Shown here piece after piece: positions 55,953 through 64,000 of a stretch of DNA of 64,000 bases. Position 1 is the first letter of the stretch; every line of letters starts with the position of its first letter. The DNA comes from Cubamyces lactineus (Eukaryota; Basidiomycota; Agaricomycetes; Polyporales; Polyporaceae), in NCBI GenBank assembly GCA_022376465.1, contig JACDTU010000030.1, positions 62,001 to 126,000 on the forward strand. The letters are read 5' to 3'. The translations under genes and the position numbers were made by a program. Below the pieces are notes generated by a model. It was not told the origin of the DNA, made no database searches, and saw only the letters and a program-made list of their open reading frames with translations.

Positions 55953-57216
55953 ATGTCGTCTTCCTTCGAAAGTGAATACGCTACGTTGCAGGGCCATGCC
56001 TCGTCGATCACGGTCTTGCGGTTGGCGTTGGACGTGGAACTTCGGCAGTACGTATTCCTTGAGATGCACTTCGTTCATAGACCTTACCTGGAACGCCAGA
56101 TTTTTGGAGGAACATCGCATGACGCCGTCGGCCCCTCGTTTGTGGACACGCCAATTCGTAGATTCCCTACTCGACAAGAATGCAGACTACCGTTCGCGCG
56201 TGGTAGACAAAGTGTCACGCCAAGCGCGCAGGCTTCGCAAACTCACCGCTCCTAGTACGTTTCATGACAGGGTAAACACTATGCTCCAAGTTATCCCTGA
56301 AAGGTCCATCGCCATAGCAGAGGTGAGCTACATTCATAGCTGTTCCTTGAATTCAATGCTTCTACTCCTCTCTCGCAGCTCGGGCAGCTCTACGAGCAGC
56401 AGCAAGGCGAACTCAATGCATCTCAGCGAGCATTCTTCGACGACCTGCTCTTGACAATCCGTCAAAGTCACGGAACTCTAGCATCGGAGGTCTCAGCTTT
56501 GGGGTCTCGCTTCGAACAACTCAGTCCTATCTTGGACTTCTTGGTGCTACCGGAGGTGCGTTCCTTTTCATCTATAGTACGTGTCATGCCGGCTCAGGTC
56601 CTGCAATTTCGCAGGATGTCCTCTCTACCCGCATGTTGACCATGGGTCCGTATTCGACGAGTGCTGCACTTCAAAGCTTGGTTTCCGAGGCTCTGAATGA
56701 CCTCAATGTACTCTTCGTGCGGCGGGAAGAGATTGGTAGGCGTGCTGCCGAGATCGAGTTCAATGTGTCGCGGGACATGCCCAGTGGTACCGTTACGGAT
56801 GCACAAATGCGCATGGCCGTGCAAATCCTAGGCGACCTCCGCGTTGAGATCAAAGGTCAGATGCGTTCGCAGAACGTTGCGCTTTCCCGCCTTCAGGTAC
56901 GCCGGGTTCATAGTCATGGTTCATCCGAGTAACATTACTTCTAGGCCGAGGCCGCAACTGCGAATAGCAGCCCCCACCGCTTGCCAGATTATCCCGATGT
57001 ACCGTGGACATTCCCTGACCTCCTCCACGCTGCAACGGAATATGATTCTATCAGCCGCTACTGCTGCTTACTGGAAGAGGTGCGCATCTATCTATTCACG
57101 TTGCCTCGGCATTTTGCTGATAGACACTCTAGTTGCAAGAGGAGTTACGCGTCTCTGTGCGACGGGCATACCTTCGTCTCAGTCAGGGTCGTGCTCCCTT
57201 GACCCCGAGTATCTGA
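55953..57216 (+). CDS. Coiled-coil protein I, unknown
   Basis: Six exons reconstructed with GT-AG introns. These are MSSSFESEYATLQGHASSIT; FLEEHRMTPSAPRLWTRQFV with VDKVSRQARRLRKLTAPSTF; LGQLYEQQQGELNASQRAFF; DVLSTRMLTMGPYSTSAALQ with LFVRREEIGRRAAEIEFNVS; AEAATANSSPHRLPDYPDVP; and a last exon LQEELRVSVRRAYLRLSQGR ending at 57216. Almost entirely helical, a likely coiled coil. Introns are 50-60 nt and all phases agree, which supports a real gene. No family recognised. Confidence 0.65.
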
Positions 57217-57762
57217 GCTCCCAAAGCGTGCTGGTAGGGTCGACGCGGGTCAGTTGCGCAAGGGCGGGTAAATACCTCTACCAAGTAGTTTTTGTTTGTA
57301 ATGAATGAGTGTTATCATTGTTCGCTTCTCGCGCGTGGGTTAGGGGCTGGTCATTCGGTGTACATGTGTTGTCGGTTCTGTGAACAGAGCGGTAGTAGAA
57401 GGGCAACTTGCTGAGTGCTAGTACTAGTCTAAATCTCCCCAGGCAGGTGTCTGAGCGAGGCGCTCTATCGGGATACTCCGCCATTCCAAGATCGAAACAC
57501 AGAGTGTAACATCACGTGTCCAACGCACGTGCATGTATGGAAACGAATATGGATTGGCTATTGCGAGTTTGCAACACTCCGTTTACCTTCCTCCGTTGTC
57601 GCGGCCCGTTATAGGATCCAGCAGTTCTCGTGTCTGTTGCAGGGCAGAGAATCAATTGTCGGAGGCAACAATGGAAACGGATTCAATTTTGCTCGGAACA
57701 CAAGGAGAAGATTTCGCGGCGCTGCTTTGTTGTGAAGTAGTGCCTCACCACAATGCCCTAGG
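57217..57762. other. Flank of right chromovirus
   Basis: About 0.5 kb between gene I and the right LTR with no supported gene. The last five bases (CTAGG) are the expected target duplication of the right chromovirus. Confidence 0.4.
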
Positions 57763-58179
57763 TGTTACGACGCTCACTGTGTCACGGTCACCCAGTTTCC
57801 TTTTCCTCTCTCTCCCTCGTGCCTCCGTTATGCCACGTCATCCTTTCCCATGCCACGTCACCCTTTCCCACCGGTTCACACGGCTGTTGTATTACTACCC
57901 TATCACCTTCCGCCACGTCATCGCCACATCATCTGTACTCCCAGCCCTGACTCTACGTAGTTATACTGGACTCTCACGGTACGTGGCGCCTACGTGGCGC
58001 CGACGTGTCCATGTCTCTCCTCCTGTATTTAAGACCAGAGGATCCACTCGGGATCCTCAGCTCGACCTGGTTATCCATTGCCTATTCCTCTGAACCTCTA
58101 CTCGACTCGAACTACTGGAGACCTCTGGTCCGATCCCTAGGACGTCGCTCGCCGTGACCGATCTAGGCTCGTCGTAACA
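57763..58179 (+). repeat. 5' LTR of right chromovirus (417 bp)
   Basis: Starts TGTTACGA and ends TCGTAACA. It contains tandem-like GCCACGTCAYCCTTTCCC words (57832-57872), a TATTTAA box (58026-58032) and the predicted transcript start at about 58059. It aligns with 5549-5965. Confidence 0.9.
58026..58068 (+). promoter_or_regulatory. LTR promoter and self-primer sequence
   Basis: TATTTAA (58026-58032) is followed 27 nt after its last base by AGCTCGACCT (58059-58068), where a pol II transcript should begin. This 10-mer is exactly complementary to 58182-58191. Confidence 0.6.
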
Positions 58180-58181
58180 TT

Positions 58182-58191
58182 AGGTCGAGCT
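58182..58191 (+). promoter_or_regulatory. Putative self-priming primer-binding site, right copy
   Basis: AGGTCGAGCT two nucleotides after the LTR end, the exact reverse complement of the predicted transcript 5' end at 58059-58068. The same pair is conserved in the left copy. Confidence 0.6.
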
Positions 58192-58711
58192 CACCAGAAC
58201 CCGTCGATCTACCCAGATCTCGACACACGACACCCGCTCAAGACAGAGCGGCCCCGAACCAAACAACACGGCGTCGATACCGAAAGAATTTGCGGTTGAC
58301 AAGGAAGCCAAGCTAGTCTACTACGAAGGGCAACAAGTCTTCTGGAAGAACAAGTCCTGGCACTTCACCGAAGTCCCTCTCACCTGGCGGAACTGCCTTG
58401 ACATCGACCCCGACTACCGAAGACGCTACCGCGAAATATCACTTGGAGACGAACTTCCGGAGGAACCAGCGGCCACCCCGGAACCGAGAACAGAACCAGA
58501 ACAACCTTCCCCGGTAGACTTCACTACTCCCAGACCAGCTCAGGCGGAGATACTCGAGGAGAGTGAACCAGAAAGCGAGAACGCTACAAGAACTTCGAAC
58601 GACGACCACGACCCGGAGGGAAGCGAAGCCGCACCAGAACCCGTAGGGAAGACCCCTCAAGAAGAATCGAACCGAACTGCAAACGAACCCGAAGGCCGAA
58701 CCGAAGCCACA

Positions 58712-59713
58712 ATGGCTGAAGAAAAGACGAACGAGATCAAGCTCAAGATGCCCCCAGAGTTCTCAGGGAAGCGGGGCGAAGTAGTGGAGTGGTTGCAGAA
58801 ATGCTCCCTCTACCTCACGATGAACAAGAAGACCTACGCCACCGACGAAATGAAGATCGTCTTCTGCCTTATGCTGATGAACGGGGGCACCGCCGGAACC
58901 TGGGCCCGCACCTTCATTGAAGACGTAGAACGGCAGGCAGCCGACCAGAACAAGAACCGAAGACCAGGCGAAGAACGTATCGAACCCAACTACGGAACAT
59001 GGGACGACTTCAAGAAGCAACTACTGGAAGCATTCGACGACATCGACCAGAAGGCCAGCGCCCGTGTGCTGCTGCGAAACCTGAAGCAAGGAAGCAAGAA
59101 AGTCGAAGACTACATTGCCGAGTTCAAGTCGATCATCTCGCGATGTGGAATCACAGAGTTCGAAGTCATTGCCGACTTCTTCTATGCTGGACTCAACCGT
59201 CCCCTTCGAGAGAAGATCTTCGGGATGTACCCCCTACCGAAGGATGCCAGCGAACTCTACCTCCGAGCCTCCACTCTCGAACAGCAGTATCACCTGGGAA
59301 GAGCATACGACGGGAAGACCTCGACCTTCCGACCTATGTACAAGCCGTACAGACCCCGACCGCAAGAACGCGACCCTGACGCCATGGATGTCGACAAGAT
59401 GACGACCGAAGAACGTGAGAAGCACTACCGAGAAGGACGATGCTTCAATTGCCACCAGATAGGGCATCTAGCGCGGCAGTGCCCCAACAGAAGAACCAAC
59501 GACCGCAAGAAGACGAAGCCTGCTGCCAAGGCCCGCATCACCGAGGTCGGAGAAAACGAGAGCGACGATGATGAAGACATCAAATCCATCGACGGCCAAG
59601 CGGCTGACAAGAAGCAGCTTATCGCAGCAAGGATCCGTACCGCTCTGAGGGGGCTAGAAGAAGACCAAGACGCGAAGGAAATCCTCGCAAGCTTCTCCAA
59701 CGAGGGTTTTTGA
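58712..59713 (+). CDS. gag: Gag polyprotein, right chromovirus
   Basis: 333 residues, as in the left copy, with the capsid-type region, the CCHC knuckle CFNCHQIGHLARQC near residue 243 and an acidic tail. It differs from the left copy at a few sites (for example TWDDF for TWEDF). The stop lies within the frameshift sequence. No damage is seen. Confidence 0.93.
   Translation: MAEEKTNEIKLKMPPEFSGKRGEVVEWLQKCSLYLTMNKKTYATDEMKIVFCLMLMNGGTAGTWARTFIEDVERQAADQNKNRRPGEERIEPNYGTWDDFKKQLLEAFDDIDQKASARVLLRNLKQGSKKVEDYIAEFKSIISRCGITEFEVIADFFYAGLNRPLREKIFGMYPLPKDASELYLRASTLEQQYHLGRAYDGKTSTFRPMYKPYRPRPQERDPDAMDVDKMTTEEREKHYREGRCFNCHQIGHLARQCPNRRTNDRKKTKPAAKARITEVGENESDDDEDIKSIDGQAADKKQLIAARIRTALRGLEEDQDAKEILASFSNEGF
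59704..59710 (+). promoter_or_regulatory. Putative -1 ribosomal frameshift site gag/pol, right copy
   Basis: G GGT TTT directly before the gag TGA. After a -1 slip, translation enters pol at TTG AAG. Identical in the left copy. Confidence 0.65.
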
Positions 59714-62700
59714 AGAACCGGCGTGCCTCGACGTCACGACCGCGTACTAAGGTCCGCCGTATAATAGTAGCGCAGACTTCTCGACAGTCTATGAGAATTC
59801 CGTTATCTATCCACGCGGACCTAAGCGTCGAAACGAAAGCCCTCATCGACACGGGAGCGGGAGAAGTATTCATGGACCACAGGTTTGCGAAAGAGCACAA
59901 CTTCCCGCTCAAATCGCTGAAAGCCCCGATCCGAGTATACAACGCTGACGGAACCAGGAATGAAGCAGGCGATATCAAGAAATGCGCAGTCCTTGAAATC
60001 GAAGCTGGGCGCCACCGACACATTGTGCGGTTCCTGATTACGTCGCTAGGAAAGGAACCAATCATCCTGGGCCTGCCATGGCTGCAGCGCGTCAATGCCA
60101 ACATCGACTTCACGAAAGGGACCCTCGATATCGACCCCGCCCGGGTGAACCGAACAATTGTGGAACATCTGCGTGCAATGTGGTTCCCAGATCAAGACCC
60201 CTTCACCGGAAGACCCAAGCCAGTGGAAGAAGAACCGAACGAAGAAACAAATGAAGAAGACAAAGACGCGACCGAGGAAGCATCGACCCAAGAACCAATC
60301 TACGAGAACATCGAACGAGTTACCCTCTCCGACGTGCACCCGGAAGAAGAACCCAACGACCAAGATCTGCTGATAGCTTATCTTCGCGGAGAACACGAAG
60401 CCATGATAGCATCGCACGCGACAGAATGGCACGGAGATATGCCTCGACCCGGATCCCCCCTCACCACGGAACACGACTACGAACCCACGAAGATTGGACC
60501 TGGACCCACCATCGGAAGAATCCGACGAGCCCCACAAGGACTTCGATTTGCAATTACAGCCAACGTCTGGATCCGAGCAAAGGTCAACCCCGCAATGGCA
60601 CTCGCACAACAGCACCAAGCACAGGAAGAGAAGAAGACTTTCGAAGAGATGCTCCCCGAACCGTACCGAGGATATGCCGCCATCTTTGAAAAGAAGGCGT
60701 CCGAACGATTCCCACCATCACGACCCTGGGACCTGGCCATTGAACTCAAGGAAGGCTTTACCCCGAAGGACTTCAAGCGATATCAACTCACGCCCAAGGA
60801 ACTCGAAGCCGAGGAAGAATTCATCCGGGAGAACCTACGAAAAGGCTACATCCGACCCTCGAACTCGCCGATGGCATCCCCATTCTTCTTCGTCGGCAAG
60901 AAAGACGGAACACTACGACCCTGCCAAGATTATCGATACCTCAACGAAGGAACCGTCCCCAACAAGTACCCACTACCGCTCATATCAGAATTGGTCGACA
61001 AGCTGCGCGGAGCGAAGGTTTTCTCCAAACTGGACCTCCGATCGGGATACAACAACGTCCGTATCAAGGACGGTGATCAATGGAAGGCCGCCTTCCGAAC
61101 CAGCAAAGGGCTATACGAACCAATGGTCATGTTCTTTGGACTGCGGAACTCCCCCTCGGCTTTCCAAGCTATGATGAACGCGATCTTCGCAGACATGATC
61201 GACGAAGGATGGGTAGTGATTTACATGGACGACATACTGATCTTTTCGGCAGACCTGGACGAACACCGAAGAAGGACCTTACGTGTCCTGGAACGACTCA
61301 AAGAACACGACCTCTACCTCAAGCTAGAGAAGTGCATATTCGACGCACCAGAAGTGGAGTATCTTGGAATGATCATCAGCGAGAACCGGATCTCCATGGA
61401 CCCTATCAAGATAAAGGGAATACTCGACTGGCCAGAACCGACAACCGTCAAGGACGTTCGATCATTCCTTGGATTCGGCAACTTTTACCGACGATTCATC
61501 GACCACTTCTCGGAGATCGCGCGACCGCTCAACGCGCTCACCAAGAAAGACGCCAAATGGGAGTGGACAACGGAATGCCAGAAGGCCTTCGACATGCTGA
61601 AGCAACGATTCGCGACGGCCCCCGTGCTGCAAATGCCCGACATTAGCAAACCCTTTGTCGTCGAATCCGACGCCTCGCAATGGGCCACAGGGGCAGTACT
61701 CCGACAACGAGACGCCAACGGCGACCTGCACCCGTGCGCGTATCTATCCGAAGGATTCACCGAAGCGGAACGGAACTACGAAATCTATGACCGAGAACTA
61801 CTTGGCATCATTCGAGCCCTGAAGGCCTGGCGACACTACCTCGAAGGATCAGGGCACCCGGTTACGATCCTATCCGACCACAAGAACCTCACCTACTGGC
61901 GCAACCCGCAACAACTGAACAGACGACAAGCACGATGGGCCCTCTTTCTCTCCCAGTTCGACATCCAACTCGTACATACCCCCGGCACGGCAATGGTACA
62001 ATCGGATGCGCTATCCCGAAGACCCGATCACCGACAAGGATCAGAAGACGACAATACTGAACGAACCATGCTACCTGACAACCTCTTCGTACGACTAGTG
62101 GACACCCGACTGGCACCGAGGTTCCGACACTTGGCCACGCAAGATAGACTCTTTTGCGACGCACTTGCTGCCATCCAACACGACGGACCACCCCCGATCA
62201 GAAGTGCACTCACCGATTGGCAAGAACGAGACGGCTTAATCTTCTACAAGAACCGATGCTACGTACCGGCCGACGAAGCCCTGCGATGAGACCTGATCAG
62301 TCAACACCACGACTCCCCGGCAGCCGGACACCCTGGGAAATTCAAGACTCTAGAACTGATACGACGGTCATACTGGTGGCCCGGCATGTATGCCATGGTA
62401 TCCCGATACGTCGAAGGCTGTGCCACATGCCAGCAGAACAAGCCAAACACACACCCGACCACCCCGCCCCCACAACCAATCCCCGCTGACGATGTTACTC
62501 GGCCATTCCAGAACGTCACGATGGATCTCATCACCGATCTCCCCGAATCCCACGGCTACGATAGTATTCTGGTCGTGGTCGACCATGGCCTTACGAAGGG
62601 GGTGATTTTCGCACCATGCAAGAAGACAATCGACGCAATCGGCACAGCGGCGCTTTACCACCGGCATGTCTACCGACGCTTTGGACTACCCAGCAAGATC

Positions 62701-63558
62701 ATATCCGACCGAGGGCCACAATTCGTATCCAACGTCACTCGCGAACTAGGAAGACTCTTAGGCATCACCCTTTCCCCGTCTACCGCATATCACCCGCAGA
62801 CCGACGGACAAACTGAACGAGTGAATCAAGAACTGGAAGTCTACCTCAGGATATTCTGCGAAGGCCGACCAGACGAATGGGCGGAACACCTTGTCGACGC
62901 AGAAGTCGCACACAATCAACGGACCCACTCAGCACGGAACGCATCACCATTCTACCTCATGATGGGGTACGAACCGACACTGATTCCTATCGCATACCCC
63001 AAGACCAACACCCCGACAGTACAAGAACGGCTAGTGAACCTCCAGAAGGCCCGAGACGAAGCCCTAGCAGCCCACGAGCTAGCCCGACACGTCATACGCG
63101 ACAGGTTCAAGGGAAAGTTCGTCCAATTCAAGAAAGGACAGAAGGTCTGGCTCGAAGGGAAGAACCTCAAGCTCGCTTACGCATCCCGGAAACTCGCACC
63201 CAAACGGGAAGGCCCCTTTGTCATCACCGAAGTACTTGGACCCGTGACCTATCGGCTGGAGCTGCCGAAACACTGGAAGGTACACCCCGTGTTCCACGCA
63301 TGCTTCCTCACCCCATACAAGGAAAACGACACCCACGGACCGAACTACACGAGGCCACCACCTGACCTTATCGACGGAGAAGAAGAATATGAGGTCGAAG
63401 CGATCGTCGGACACAAGACCACACGAGGCGGAATCCGCTACCAAATCAAGTGGAAAGGCTACTCCAGCACCGAGAACACATGGGAACCCGAGTCCGCTCT
63501 AATTCCGAATGCCAAAGAAATCCTCCAACGGTATAAAAGGGCGAAGAAGCTGCTGTAA
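59710..63558 (+). pseudogene. pol: Pol polyprotein with premature stop, right chromovirus
   Basis: The same order as the left Pol: protease (LIDTGAG), reverse transcriptase with intact FFGLRNSPSAFQ and YMDD, RNase H, integrase and chromodomain (YQIKWKGY). At 62287-62289 the frame reads TGA where the left copy has CGA (codon 860), cutting the protein between RNase H and the integrase zinc-binding region. Downstream sequence stays open from there to 63558, so this is a single recent nonsense change. Integrase and chromodomain would not be made unless the stop is read through. Confidence 0.9.
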
Positions 63559-63564
63559 TCTGCA

Positions 63565-63723
63565 ATGCTCTCTCTCGCCATCCTCTTCGCCATCTACTGC
63601 CTCACCCTCCTCACTATCACCCTCCTCTTTCTCTGGTATATCCTCCGCGACCTCTTCAACCGCATCATCGAGCACACCCTCCACAGCCGTGACTACCCAT
63701 CCCGATCAGCGTGGGGATCGTGA
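63565..63723 (+). CDS. Small hydrophobic ORF 1 after pol
   Basis: 52 codons, starting 6 nt after the pol stop. An N-terminal hydrophobic segment of about 27 residues is followed by DLFNRIIEHTLHSR and a short polar end. It pairs with 5-163 of the left copy. Predicted one-pass membrane peptide; no homology recognised. It does not resemble a full envelope gene. Confidence 0.45.
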   Translation: MLSLAILFAIYCLTLLTITLLFLWYILRDLFNRIIEHTLHSRDYPSRSAWGS

Positions 63724-63728
63724 AGCCC

Positions 63729-63917
63729 ATGATCATCGCGCTCTTCACCTGCATGACCCTCGGCTACCTCCTTGCCCTTGCCTTCATCGCCACTCACCTG
63801 CGCCTCTCCATCAACATCCTCGAAACTGCTCTCGAACACCGTGACCCTCTCGACCCCGTAAACGACAAGCTTGACCAGGCCGACCGCACCCTCAATAACT
63901 CCAGCTGGGACGAGTAG
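63729..63917 (+). CDS. Small hydrophobic ORF 2 after pol
   Basis: 62 codons with ATG 5 nt after the previous stop. A hydrophobic N-terminal stretch (MIIALFTCMTLGYLLALAFI) is followed by a polar, acidic C-terminus ending NNSSWDE. The pattern (membrane segment, then a charged tail) repeats that of ORF 1. Function unknown. The left counterpart lies outside the window. Confidence 0.4.
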   Translation: MIIALFTCMTLGYLLALAFIATHLRLSINILETALEHRDPLDPVNDKLDQADRTLNNSSWDE

Positions 63918-63918
63918 A

Positions 63919-64000
63919 ATGGGCCGCCCCCTCTATAGCACCCAAGTCGCTGACGACAATGCAAGCGACCAGGAAAACCAACAGCCGCTACCCATTCCTC
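63919..64000 (+). CDS. ORF 3 after pol, partial
   Basis: An ATG one base after the ORF 2 stop, open to the window end (MGRPLYSTQVADDNASDQEN...). Too short to judge; listed because it continues the close-packed series. Confidence 0.25.
   Translation, partial: MGRPLYSTQVADDNASDQENQQPLPIP

Larger units (their letters stand above)
57763..64000 (+). mobile_element. Ty3-type chromovirus, right copy (3' end outside window)
   Basis: Second copy of the left element, in the opposite orientation, running off the window end. It has the LTR, leader, gag, frameshift site, pol and three small ORFs after pol. Its flank differs from the left copy's flank, so the two are separate insertions or a rearranged pair. 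Pol carries one premature stop. Confidence 0.95.

Noticed and set aside
58184..58240. A tRNA primer-binding site after the LTR
   Set aside because: The sequence after the LTR does not begin with TGG and matches no tRNA 3' end I recognise; the self-complementary 10-mer explains it better.
63565..63917. A retroviral-type envelope gene
   Set aside because: The ORFs are only 52 and 62 codons, with no signal peptide-plus-ectodomain plan, cleavage site or fusion peptide layout.

Overview
The window looks like a piece of an agaricomycete (probably polypore-like) basidiomycete genome. The reasons are genes split by many 50-80 nt GT-AG introns, a HET-domain gene, a KDZ transposase, a Plavaka/Tnp2-type transposase, small RING/coiled-coil genes and Ty3-type chromoviruses. 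No prokaryotic features are present. Species-level assignment is inference only.

Layout. (1) Bases 1-5965: a Ty3 chromovirus on the minus strand, cut by the window edge. It has a 417 bp 5' LTR, gag, a -1 frameshift site, pol ending in a chromodomain, and a small membrane-protein ORF after pol. Its LTR interrupts a HET-domain gene (5966-6951). (2) 7609-9054: an alpha/beta-hydrolase (HSL type). (3) 10.8-34.4 kb: a locus of fast-evolving minus-strand genes of unknown function. A two-gene module (called B then A here) occurs twice: B2-A2 at 34.4-29.0 kb and B1-A1 at 26.9-10.8 kb. The B1-A1 copy is split by a 9,795 bp KDZ DNA transposon (12490-22284) with about 1.06 kb terminal inverted repeats and a perfect 8 bp target-site duplication. 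The transposon carries three genes: an HMG-box-like protein, an RNase H1 N-terminal-like protein and the KDZ transposase. A TA-flanked MITE (22802-23231) lies beside it. (4) 35-42 kb: two further unknown genes, one carrying a 685 bp MITE in its coding sequence (9 bp TSD, tRNA-like arms), and a WD40 gene with a C-terminal membrane segment. (5) 42.8-49.9 kb: three RING-finger/coiled-coil genes, an F-box-like gene and two unknowns. (6) 50.3-54.6 kb: an apparently intact Plavaka-type transposase gene. (7) 54.7-57.2 kb: two unknown genes. (8) 57763-64000: a second copy of the same chromovirus on the plus strand.

The two chromovirus copies are inverted and collinear (left position + right position = 63728 at every landmark checked). 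Each carries a different likely disabling point change: a Gly-to-Glu change in a core reverse-transcriptase motif on the left and a CGA-to-TGA stop in pol on the right. The LTR and leader show a Tf1-like self-priming arrangement: a 10-mer at the predicted transcript start is exactly complementary to a 10-mer 2 nt after the LTR. Overall this is accessory, transposon-rich DNA in which several insertions can be dated relative to host genes by their target-site duplications. Gene models were spliced by eye, so exon edges are approximate unless stated.
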